DNA of 22,395 nucleotides from a virus. Positions 8,597 to 15,807 of the stretch are shown piece by piece. The stretch covers positions 1 to 22,395 of IMG/VR virus record IMGVR_UViG_3300033571_011670, one strand, 5' to 3'. Under the pieces are notes generated by a model that worked only from the letters and a program-made list of their open reading frames with translations, did no database searches and was not told the origin of the DNA. The position numbers were made by a program, and so were the translations under genes. Every line of letters starts with the position of its first letter. Within the stretch, counting starts at the first letter, position 1.

Positions 8597-11500
8597 ATGA
8601 CGACCAAACGCTACATTGTTGCGCTCGACAAAGGCGTTGACTATAACACATTTTGGACTCAAGTCGAGTCTGCCACAGCTGGCATTGCTAACATTCCAGA
8701 TCGTCCAGTTACGATTGCTAATCCTCGCTGGGCATTTGAGCGCATTTGTGAATATGAGTTAACTGATGCTGAAGCAGAGCAGTTACGCAATGACCCTAGA
8801 ATTGCCGCAGTTGAACAACCAGTAAGCGAACTGCCTTATGTTAAGATTGTTTATAATACAACTCTTGACAAGAACTTTGATAAAACAACTTCTAGTACTG
8901 TAGACAATGTAAATTGGGGCCTGATACGTCATAGTAATACATCAAATGTCTATGGTACAGGAACAACTACCTCTTCAAAATATACATATGACCTAGACGG
9001 TACAGGCGTTGATGTTGTTATTAACGATTCTGGCATACAAGCCGATCATCCCGAATTCACTGGAAGACTTAATCAAACTGGTGTAAATTGGAATGCACTA
9101 GTTCCAAATTATTCTGATAACAGCTATTCTGATACGAACGGTCACGGCACACATGTGGCTAGTACTGTTGCTGGTAAAATATATGGTTGGGCCAAAGGTG
9201 CAAATATACTTTCTTTAAAATATGCAGATACCAATGCATCTGGTGATGTACTAGATTGTTTTGAAGCATTAATTTTATGGCATACAAGTAAAACAAACAA
9301 TAGACCAACTGTAATGAATATGAGTTGGGGATTTGGATTGTCATATGAATGGTTTGTAGCAAATAATTTTATACCCTCCGGCGGCAGATATCAAGGAGTT
9401 AATTGGTCTTCAACATTAGCCGCAGATCGGCTAGCCCGAGGCATCATTGCATTACCTAATCTAGGTCCTTTTATTACCATCCCATATGATTCTGCGGCGT
9501 ACAATGCCGCATTAGCTGAAGTAATTGATAATGGTATTATTGCAGTTCGTGCCGCAGGAAATAACGGACATAAAATTGATATATCAGGCGGAATTGACTA
9601 CGACAATTACTTTGTAACTACACCTGCGTTAGATCAATTCTATTATCACCGAGGTGCAAGTCCAACAGATCCTCGAGCTATTGTTGTTGGCAATTTAAAT
9701 TCAGTCACACATAGTAATGGGAAAGATCAAAGATCGGACACTTACGGCTCGTCTGCTGGTCCTAGAGTTGACATTTGGGCCGCAGGTACAGATATATTAG
9801 CCGCTTGTAGCAATACAAATATAATGAGTGCCCAGCCTTACCAACATGGGAATACTTCTTTTAAACAAGTAAATATTTCCGGTACATCAATGGCCGCACC
9901 TCAGGTTACTGGTATGATTGCATTACATTTGCAACAACAACCTTTAACAAATAATAAGTCGTCTGCTAACTCTGAAACAGTAAAACAGTGGTTGATTTCA
10001 AACTGCCTGACTAATCAAATTCAAGATAGTGGTACTGTTACATCATACACGGATTTTAAATCTTTGTTAGGTGGTCCAAATCGTATTGCCTACATCAATC
10101 CAGTAACAACTACACCACCGCCTGCAACATACACACTAACTGTAAACAAAGCTGGTAACGGTAACGGCACAGTAACAAGCTCACCAGCAGGTATCAATGG
10201 ATCAGGTACAGCAACATTTGCCGCAGGCACGGTTGTTACATTATCTGCAACAGTCCCATCAGGCAGTACATTTGCTGGTTGGTCAGGTGCCGCAACAGGC
10301 ACAGGCACAGCGACCGTTACCATGAACAGTAACAAAACAGTTACAGCAACATTCAATGCAGTTGTAGGACCACCTACATATCCACCAGCAGGTACTTTCC
10401 TAAGATTTGAATGCCAGGGCTACGACAAATACAGCGTTTATGCCAACGGTACGGGCGGCGAGTACAGCACATTAACCGAAGCCAACAGCGCATATTGTAA
10501 TTACGTTCCACCACCTACTTACCCACCACGCGGTACAGTTATCAGCGAAGGTTGTGTCCCAAATACATATACCTACCGTATTGTCAAGGCTGATGGCTCA
10601 GGTGGCACATATAACGTTGACACCCGTAATAGTACACAATGTGGATATGTTCCACCGCCAGCAGCCGGCACGCTATTAAGAACTGCTTGTATTGGATTTA
10701 ACCAATGGGGATATTATGCCGACGGCAATGGTGGCGAGTATAATCAAATCATCAAAGAAAATAGTGCCGAGTGTGGATATGTACCACCCCCTCCAACAGT
10801 TAAAACTGTTCCACGTAAAAAAATCACCGCCGAAGACCTAAACAAATTGGTATCTGATGTCAATGAATTGTTTGGCGATACCCATGCCGGTCAAGGACCA
10901 TCTGATGATCCTCAAACGCAAGATGACATTCGCTGGGGCTGGGGCGGCGATAACGTTGAGTCGGTACAACCAAAGCAAAAGCTAACAGCCGCTTTTACAA
11001 ATGAGTTGGTTAACCGCATTAACCTAAGCACATATCGTACAAACAGTAACGATCAAGTACTTGTTATTGTAGAACAAGGTGACAAAGTAACAGCAGACTT
11101 TTTCAATGCCGCAGCAACTCTTTTGGACTCTGCAAGAAATTCTCGCAATGAAGTTGATCCAGCACTGACATCATTATCTACAATTCGAACAGTTACAAGC
11201 ACAGTAACCAATTGGAGACACCAATTAGAAAACGTAGTTGAATTTGACTTTGAAGGTTACGAAAGTGCTCGACACTTTTTCAATGCCGGAGGCGATATCC
11301 GTTTGGCATTTTCAATCACTGACGGTTTTGGTGCTGGCTACCACACTTGGCGCGGAATTTTTACGGACCAGGGCACACTCAGATTAAACGTTGAATCAAT
11401 GCAAAGTTTGAACAACCGCGGTATCAGTCAAGATATTGGATTCTCAGAATTGGCTCTCGGTGAGCGACTGTTGTATACCAGCCCTGCAGGTGGTGGCTGT

Positions 11501-11881
11501 GGATATGGTGGTTATGGCGGATATGGTGGTTATGGCGGATACGGGGGTTACGGTGGTTACGGAGGCTATGGCGGATATGGAGGCTGCGGTGGTTACGGAG
11601 GCTATGGAGGCTATGGAGGATATGGAGGATATGGAGGCTATGGAGGCTATGGAGGATATGGCGGTTACGCTTCAAGTCGAGTAAAAGTTTATGGCAACAT
11701 TGAAAACAATCGCTTACGCTTACGTACATTGCTGGACCATGTTGGTTTAGGCACCAAAGTAACAGGCACAATTGCAATGACAGTATCTGTTTCTCAGCCA
11801 TCTACAGTAACAGAAAACGGGGTAACGTTGGCCTTACCAACTCCTATTATTTCGATTAGTACTCCCTGGCAAGAAGTATAA
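8597..11881 (+). CDS. Subtilisin-family (S8) protease fused to phage adhesin-type modules
   Basis: A 1094-residue mosaic. Residues 1-77 resemble an I9-type inhibitory propeptide (RYIVALDKG, then FERICEYELTDAEAEQLRND and AAVEQPV). The S8 domain spans about 105-500 with a complete catalytic set: Asp144 (VVINDSGI), His183 (NGHGTHVA), oxyanion Asn322 (AAGNNG) and Ser431 (SGTSMAAPQVTG). Residues 511-587 are a divergent InlB B-type repeat (YTLTVNKAGNGNGTVTSSPAG, ending TVTATFN). Residues 594-738 hold three cysteine-paired repeats separated by Pro-rich linkers. From 740 comes a phage structural region (KKITAEDLNKLVSDVNELFG, then ESARHFFNAGGDIRLAF), interrupted at 966-1023 by a Gly-Gly-Tyr array before the C-terminal beta segment. 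No signal peptide is seen, so host secretion is unlikely; assembly into the virion and attack on host surface proteins, or processing of virion proteins, are the likely roles. The protease call is firm; virion location is inferred. Ribosome site is weak. Confidence 0.9.
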   Translation: MTTKRYIVALDKGVDYNTFWTQVESATAGIANIPDRPVTIANPRWAFERICEYELTDAEAEQLRNDPRIAAVEQPVSELPYVKIVYNTTLDKNFDKTTSSTVDNVNWGLIRHSNTSNVYGTGTTTSSKYTYDLDGTGVDVVINDSGIQADHPEFTGRLNQTGVNWNALVPNYSDNSYSDTNGHGTHVASTVAGKIYGWAKGANILSLKYADTNASGDVLDCFEALILWHTSKTNNRPTVMNMSWGFGLSYEWFVANNFIPSGGRYQGVNWSSTLAADRLARGIIALPNLGPFITIPYDSAAYNAALAEVIDNGIIAVRAAGNNGHKIDISGGIDYDNYFVTTPALDQFYYHRGASPTDPRAIVVGNLNSVTHSNGKDQRSDTYGSSAGPRVDIWAAGTDILAACSNTNIMSAQPYQHGNTSFKQVNISGTSMAAPQVTGMIALHLQQQPLTNNKSSANSETVKQWLISNCLTNQIQDSGTVTSYTDFKSLLGGPNRIAYINPVTTTPPPATYTLTVNKAGNGNGTVTSSPAGINGSGTATFAAGTVVTLSATVPSGSTFAGWSGAATGTGTATVTMNSNKTVTATFNAVVGPPTYPPAGTFLRFECQGYDKYSVYANGTGGEYSTLTEANSAYCNYVPPPTYPPRGTVISEGCVPNTYTYRIVKADGSGGTYNVDTRNSTQCGYVPPPAAGTLLRTACIGFNQWGYYADGNGGEYNQIIKENSAECGYVPPPPTVKTVPRKKITAEDLNKLVSDVNELFGDTHAGQGPSDDPQTQDDIRWGWGGDNVESVQPKQKLTAAFTNELVNRINLSTYRTNSNDQVLVIVEQGDKVTADFFNAAATLLDSARNSRNEVDPALTSLSTIRTVTSTVTNWRHQLENVVEFDFEGYESARHFFNAGGDIRLAFSITDGFGAGYHTWRGIFTDQGTLRLNVESMQSLNNRGISQDIGFSELALGERLLYTSPAGGGCGYGGYGGYGGYGGYGGYGGYGGYGGYGGCGGYGGYGGYGGYGGYGGYGGYGGYGGYASSRVKVYGNIENNRLRLRTLLDHVGLGTKVTGTIAMTVSVSQPSTVTENGVTLALPTPIISISTPWQEV
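10376..10810 (+). repeat. Three tandem cysteine-paired repeats in the protease protein
   Basis: Three units of about 45-50 residues (protein residues 594-738) share the pattern G-T, a Cys about six residues on, a Gly-Gly-x-Tyr in the middle, a second Cys and Y-V-P-P-P. Each unit has exactly two cysteines, suggesting one disulfide or metal-linked pair per unit. Linkers are Pro-rich (PPTYPP, PPAAG). The units have diverged at DNA level, so the duplication is not recent. Confidence 0.8.
11492..11665 (+). repeat. Gly-Gly-Tyr repeat array inside the protease/adhesin gene
   Basis: About 58 codons encode nearly uninterrupted GGY triplets, with Cys in two places (GGGCGYGG at the start and GGCGGY mid-array). 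The underlying DNA is a roughly 9-base pattern with variable third positions (ggt, ggc, gga; tat, tac). Glycine-rich arrays occur in host-range adhesins such as T2/S16-type gp38, which is the nearest functional analogy, though no homology is claimed. The array interrupts a beta-rich C-terminal region. Confidence 0.9.
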
Positions 11882-11882
11882 T

Positions 11883-11893
11883 TGGTTAAACCA
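11883..11893 (+). repeat. Palindrome TGGTTAAACCA, copy 2
   Basis: Identical to the sequence at 7460-7470. It begins one base after the stop codon of the protease gene and lies 14 bases before a GTAAATA in the same gap, so both copies precede a TAAATA-containing element between genes. Confidence 0.35.
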
Positions 11894-11897
11894 GGTC

Positions 11898-11925
11898 ATG
11901 TACGTTGGTAAATAACAACGTACAT
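11898..11925 (+). promoter_or_regulatory. Perfect 10-bp inverted repeat with a TAAATA loop, between structural block and cassette
   Basis: ATGTACGTTG and its exact reverse complement CAACGTACAT flank an eight-base loop, GTAAATAA. It lies in the 61-base gap between the protease gene and the 114-residue gene. No T-run follows, and the stem is not GC-rich, so it is not a standard intrinsic terminator. It could be an RNA hairpin (processing or stability), a protein-binding palindrome, or a late-promoter variant (GTAAATA) held in the loop. The inverted repeat is certain; the role is unknown. Confidence 0.65.
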
Positions 11926-11942
11926 AATAATTCTGGAACCAA

Positions 11943-12287
11943 ATGGATAACCGCCTAAATGATGCATTGGCATTCGCCAATTATAGACTAACGCTACAAG
12001 TTCAGCGCCAAAATATCGAAGCACGAGTAAATGCCGCTTTGATTGTGTCCTATCAAAACGCAATTTTCAAATCCACTCAAACACTAATCACATTTGTGGG
12101 GCTCAGAGCTATTCGGGCAGAAAAGTTGCTGGTTGAAGACAACAGCGGTAATGTCATCCAAATTGAAAATCCAAATGAGTTTTTAACAGCATTGCTAACT
12201 GCTTATGATTCTGCCATGGAACTAAAGCAACAAGAATTGCAAAAATTAAAGTCAGCACGTAGTACTGCTAAAATTGTAGGGCTGTAA
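11943..12287 (+). CDS. Small conserved phage protein, unknown function
   Basis: A 114-residue, mostly helical, hydrophilic protein without signal peptide or membrane helix. A central LLVEDNSGNVIQIENPNEFLTALLTAYDSA precedes a charged, probably coiled C-terminal helix (ELKQQELQKLKSARSTAKI). I recall similar small proteins (an 'ExxDN-xxxPIEIEN' core plus a long helix) next to tail genes of marine T4-like phages, with no known function. It follows the 61-base gap that carries the inverted repeat, and its stop is one base from the next start, making it the first gene of the downstream run. The ribosome site is weak (TGGA about eight bases upstream). It may belong with the structural genes or with the cassette. 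Confidence 0.75.
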   Translation: MDNRLNDALAFANYRLTLQVQRQNIEARVNAALIVSYQNAIFKSTQTLITFVGLRAIRAEKLLVEDNSGNVIQIENPNEFLTALLTAYDSAMELKQQELQKLKSARSTAKIVGL

Positions 12288-12288
12288 C

Positions 12289-13167
12289 ATGAGCACCAAG
12301 GGCTTTATGATGTTCGCCTACAACAACGAACAGTTAGATTATACCCAATTAGCCCTGGTTGCAGCCTATGCATGTAAAAAATACATGCCTGATATCCCAG
12401 TAGTGCTTGTAACTAACCAACAAAGTTTGGAACAATGCAAGAACACACACGGCCAGGCCATAATGAACGCCGCTTGGGACGATATTATTCTAACCAATCC
12501 CGAATACGAGAGAAACATGCGCTTACATCACGATGGCGCATATCACAGCTTTAACGCACAGTTTACAAACACCAACAAGCACGACATTTACAACCTAAGC
12601 CCATTTGATGAAACCATTCTAATTGACACAGATTATCTATGTGGCAACAATAATTTAGAAAAGTTGTTTGGCGGACAGTATGATGTGGCCATGTATCGTG
12701 ATGCTCGCAACTTGCAGATGCAAGAACCATATACTACAGAACGTTGGTTGCACTATGCTGGCATTCGCATGTGGTGGTCAACTGTGGTTTACTGGCGTAA
12801 AAGTGAAGAAGCTGAAAACTTTTTTAATATTTGGACCGCAGTTAAAAAGAATTGGGAATACTATCGTTTCTTGTATAAGTTTCCGGGATCGTTATATCGC
12901 ACTGACTATTCTGCCAGCATTGCCGCACACATGTGCAATGGCTGGCAAGATGGCGGCTTCATTGGAGAAATTCCCAACTACATGCGCTACCAAGATCAGC
13001 GAGATGACATTGTAGAAGTCAAAGGACCCAATAAGTGGGTAATGTTAAGCAACTTGCCCGAAGAGTGGAAAAACATAGTAGTTGAAATCTCAGGTGAAGA
13101 TGTTCATATGATGAACAAGAAAAGTATACTTCGTAATTACGAAAAGATTATGGAGGAACTTGCATGA
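12289..13167 (+). CDS. GT8-like glycosyltransferase (GT-A fold)
   Basis: A 292-residue protein probably transferring a sugar from a nucleotide-sugar donor. The N terminus (GFMMFAYNNEQLDYTQLALVAAYACKKYMPDIPVVLVTN) looks like the first strand-helix-strand of a GT-A Rossmann-like domain. The key signature is SPFDETILIDTDYLCGNN: Asp113 and Asp115 form a DxD-type motif that binds metal and donor diphosphate in GT8-like enzymes. GGQYDVAMYRDAR after it and the WWSTVVYWRKSEEAENFFNIW stretch also resemble GT8-family layout. No signal peptide or membrane helix, so it should act in the host cytoplasm. It starts one base after the previous stop and overlaps the next start by ATGA. Context suggests a glycan or glycosylated small molecule as product; donor and acceptor are unknown. 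Confidence 0.75.
   Translation: MSTKGFMMFAYNNEQLDYTQLALVAAYACKKYMPDIPVVLVTNQQSLEQCKNTHGQAIMNAAWDDIILTNPEYERNMRLHHDGAYHSFNAQFTNTNKHDIYNLSPFDETILIDTDYLCGNNNLEKLFGGQYDVAMYRDARNLQMQEPYTTERWLHYAGIRMWWSTVVYWRKSEEAENFFNIWTAVKKNWEYYRFLYKFPGSLYRTDYSASIAAHMCNGWQDGGFIGEIPNYMRYQDQRDDIVEVKGPNKWVMLSNLPEEWKNIVVEISGEDVHMMNKKSILRNYEKIMEELA
13152..13158 (+). promoter_or_regulatory. Strong Shine-Dalgarno GGAGGAA for the 13164 gene
   Basis: GGAGGAA ends five bases before the ATG at 13164, inside the end of the glycosyltransferase gene. It is one of the best ribosome sites in the cassette and fixes the ATG of the ATGA overlap as the start. Confidence 0.75.
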
Positions 13168-13862
13168 CCATACACATTATAGCCCCGCCCGACTTTGATG
13201 AGCATGTTAAAATTACATCTATGGATGCAAAGTTTGTTAACGCATCAGTTGAAATCAATGTGGTCAATGTTGAACAAGATCCCTACAGCCAGATCAAGCA
13301 ACTTGCTGGTCTTGACTTAAAACCTGGCGACATTATTTGTATGGCTGGAACATGCACACGGCAATCAACCGTGTCAATTGCAGAACTTGCCGCCACCAAA
13401 AAAATAAATCTCATGCCTGGAACAGGCGTAGACCACAGAGGCGTTCCGATTGAGCCATATAAAATAAATGCTCGTGCCGCCATTGAGAAAAATGACATCG
13501 CTGCCTGGCCCTACTTAATGGTCATCGGAGACCCTGAGCTGGCTAAAAAGAGTTTTGAGATTTTACCTGAATTGGACAGCGCACTATACTGGCCCAACTA
13601 TGTGCCTGATCCCGGTCAGGTTCGCATTGAACACTTGTTGGCCGTTGTAGCGGCAACAGGTTTGTGGGAAACGCCAGACTGGTTTAAGATTGTTGACTTG
13701 TCAGTTAGAGATTTAGAACTCGCTCCGGTTATGTATGCAAGTCATATGTGGCACGACTGGATTGCATTTTACCCAGCCAACGGAAACTTTAAACTTGAAA
13801 ATCATAGTCAACTACATCCGGTGTGGCTAGCTGGCAGTACCAAGCCCCTGGAATATTGGTAA
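13164..13862 (+). CDS. Unrecognised protein, 232 residues
   Basis: I do not recognise this protein. It begins MTIHIIAPPDFDEHVKITSMDA and contains GDIICMAGTCTRQSTVSIAELAA, which looks like a strand followed by a loop rich in small and polar residues, as at a ligand-binding Rossmann-type site, but no known motif is complete. The second half has an LYWPNYVPDPGQVRIEHLLAVVAATGLWETPDWF stretch and ends with aromatic-rich sequence (SHMWHDWIAFYPANG, then STKPLEYW). There are two cysteines, no signal peptide and no membrane helix. It has a strong ribosome site and ATGA coupling to the upstream glycosyltransferase, and the next gene starts two bases after its stop, so co-expression with the cassette is near certain. 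Function unassigned: enzyme partner or structural accessory are both possible. Confidence 0.75.
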   Translation: MTIHIIAPPDFDEHVKITSMDAKFVNASVEINVVNVEQDPYSQIKQLAGLDLKPGDIICMAGTCTRQSTVSIAELAATKKINLMPGTGVDHRGVPIEPYKINARAAIEKNDIAAWPYLMVIGDPELAKKSFEILPELDSALYWPNYVPDPGQVRIEHLLAVVAATGLWETPDWFKIVDLSVRDLELAPVMYASHMWHDWIAFYPANGNFKLENHSQLHPVWLAGSTKPLEYW

Positions 13863-13864
13863 AC

Positions 13865-14839
13865 ATGAGCGAGTTAAAATTTGAGCTACGTCGTCGAGAA
13901 AAAAAGCGAGCAGAATTTTGGTGCGTGTATTATGACGAGTATTCGGGCAAGATTAAATCAATTGAACCAGGTAACCAACAAGTTGCAGGTGCGCTTGTAG
14001 TTAACTATGCCCGCGTTAAGAAAATTCTCGCAGGCGAAATTAATCAAAATGACTATAGGGTATCACTTAATGAAAACTTAGGTGTACTTGACTTAGTTGA
14101 CATCAAAAGACCCCTTGAGTATAAAAAGAAACAAGTGTACAGGGGCTGGCTGTCATCAGCAGAAAGCGACAGTTATGCACCAGCACCGCTACGTGCAACA
14201 CTTTTTGTGGACACTGGGCATATTCGATTTGAAGCAAGTCGAGTGTGGACTACAAAGATCAAGCAAGGCCTAGAAAGAAATACTATCAATGATAGTATCC
14301 CATTCTTTATCAGTGACGTAGAAGACCCGCACAACTTATTTGGCCACGATGAAATTAGCCTGGCTGAAGTAATTGAACGTGGCTTTTGGGAAAAGCGATT
14401 ATGGGCATTTATGGATCATGGCATTATACAGAAAATACTGTATCATGGACAAGAGATACGCATCAATATGCCCCCAGTTGCCGACGGACTTAATTTTGTG
14501 AGAACTCAACAGCACTCGCCTTTTTCTGAAATCATCGATGAACGCACAATCCTTAGTAGAACAGGACCCGGAAAACACCTTAGTGTGTATTCGAAAAATG
14601 GCTCGTTATGGGCGCAAAGCCATTACTCTAAAGGATGTGCTATTGATCAGATAACCGGAAACTTATCAGTGGCAGTTCTATCGCAACCCGATCCAGATTT
14701 TTTTGTAGCATGGGCCGAATTGCCTGCACTAATGCTTAGACAAGAACATCCATTTGAATTGATTTCAAATTGGCCAGACCATGTGGTCCCAAGTTTGTTA
14801 TATAAAGCTAACAACTTAGATATAGGAGTGCTCCAGTGA
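13865..14839 (+). CDS. Unrecognised phage protein, 324 residues
   Basis: I assign no function. The start is taken at ATG 13865 (MSELKFELRRREKKRAEFWCVYYDEYSGKIKSIEPGN), two bases after the upstream stop; an in-frame ATG at 13823 would lengthen it by 14 residues and overlap the previous gene by 40 bases, which is less typical here. The opening 'E[LF]RR...WxVYYDxxSGxIxSIxPG' resembles conserved proteins I recall near glycosyltransferase genes in marine T4-like phages. The central region (ATLFVDTGHIRFEASRVWTTKI, then FFISDVEDPHNLFGHDEISL) and the rest look like mixed alpha/beta globular sequence with no membrane helix. It ends in a GTGA overlap with the first of three paralogous genes. It could be a structural or adhesin accessory rather than an enzyme. 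Confidence 0.75.
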   Translation: MSELKFELRRREKKRAEFWCVYYDEYSGKIKSIEPGNQQVAGALVVNYARVKKILAGEINQNDYRVSLNENLGVLDLVDIKRPLEYKKKQVYRGWLSSAESDSYAPAPLRATLFVDTGHIRFEASRVWTTKIKQGLERNTINDSIPFFISDVEDPHNLFGHDEISLAEVIERGFWEKRLWAFMDHGIIQKILYHGQEIRINMPPVADGLNFVRTQQHSPFSEIIDERTILSRTGPGKHLSVYSKNGSLWAQSHYSKGCAIDQITGNLSVAVLSQPDPDFFVAWAELPALMLRQEHPFELISNWPDHVVPSLLYKANNLDIGVLQ

Positions 14840-15807
14840 AAACCCCAATTACAGAATTTGACGTAGTCTTTATCAGCTACGATGAACCAAACGCAGATGA
14901 GAATTATGCCGACTTATTAGAAAAGTGCCCATGGGCCAAACGCAGTCATGGCGTATACGGCAGCGATGCTTGCCACAAGGCCGCAGCCAAGCTAGCCGAA
15001 ACAGAACGTTTTATCACAATTGACGCTGACAACAAGGTTCGATCTGACTTCTTTGAAATGGAATTAGATTTAACAAGATTTGATCGCAGTGATGTATTAA
15101 GCTGGAGTGGCAAGAATGTTATTAACGGACTTGTGTACGGCAATGGTGGCGTTAAACTTTGGCCAAAGAAAGTTGTTGAGCAAATGCGTACACACGAAGC
15201 AGTTGATGGCGGCGCAGGCGCTGTAGACTTCTGTTGGGATATTCACTATCATCAATTAAACAACATCTACAGCGATGTATTCAATAACGCAACTCCGTAT
15301 CAAGCATATCGTGCAGGCTTCCGTGAAGGCGTTAAGCTGGCTCTTATTGATGGTCGTCCCATGGACTGGAGACAAATTGCCGCTCGTAACAATTTTAAAA
15401 ATCACCGTCGCTTGTTAGTATGGATGAGTGTTGGCCAAGATGTACAAAACGGATTGTGGGCCATGTATGGCGCACGACTAGGCTGCTACTTGACTAACCT
15501 GCGCAAAGACTGGGATTACAAATTGGTAGCAGACTTTGAATGGCACAATCAATATTGGGCAGAAACTGTTATGCCAATGTTTGCTGGCGACGAGGAAACT
15601 TGCCCAACTTCAAAGTACTCATGGAGTAAAACCAAGCTCATGGCAGAAACTGTAAAATTAGGTAGAATTTTGCGCCAAGACATACAGCTAGACATTGCCG
15701 AGCTTGACGAAGTTGGTAGCAAATTCTTCAAAGCCAGTTTCTTTAATCCACATCGTTTAGCACCGCATATTAAAGAAAGTGATGTTGAACAGTTTATTGC
15801 TGAGTAA
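14836..15807 (+). CDS. GT-A-like transferase paralogue 1
   Basis: A 323-residue member of a phage family resembling GT-A glycosyltransferases, first of three tandem copies. The start is GTG, overlapping the previous stop by GTGA, with AGGAG at 14824-14828. Key features: FDVVFISYDEPNADENY at the N terminus; FITIDADNKV with Asp63 and Asp65 as the metal/donor DxD candidate; WSGKNVINGLVYGNGGVKLWP at 90-110; GAVDFCWD; and AYRAGFREGVKLAL. It shares all of these with the third copy, and with the second only the framework. Predicted cytoplasmic, no membrane segment. The family is known to me mainly as hypothetical or putative glycosyltransferase proteins in marine T4-like phages; no activity has been shown that I can cite. 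Sequence drift among copies suggests different acceptors or donors. Confidence 0.7.
   Translation: MKTPITEFDVVFISYDEPNADENYADLLEKCPWAKRSHGVYGSDACHKAAAKLAETERFITIDADNKVRSDFFEMELDLTRFDRSDVLSWSGKNVINGLVYGNGGVKLWPKKVVEQMRTHEAVDGGAGAVDFCWDIHYHQLNNIYSDVFNNATPYQAYRAGFREGVKLALIDGRPMDWRQIAARNNFKNHRRLLVWMSVGQDVQNGLWAMYGARLGCYLTNLRKDWDYKLVADFEWHNQYWAETVMPMFAGDEETCPTSKYSWSKTKLMAETVKLGRILRQDIQLDIAELDEVGSKFFKASFFNPHRLAPHIKESDVEQFIAE

Noticed and set aside
11492-11665. Repeat array considered as a CRISPR or minisatellite locus
   Set aside because: It is in frame, encodes continuous Gly-Gly-Tyr, and has no spacers between units.
11424-11801. Minus-strand ORF rich in His, Leu and Ser, and a + strand ORF (11436-11684) rich in Met, Val and Ala
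   Set aside because: Both are reading-frame shadows of the Gly-Gly-Tyr array; the low-complexity composition follows directly from the repeat DNA and neither has a ribosome site or plausible neighbours.
12668-13015. 115-residue + strand ORF inside the GT8-like gene
   Set aside because: Lies wholly in the glycosyltransferase frame, which carries the DxD motif and the better context.
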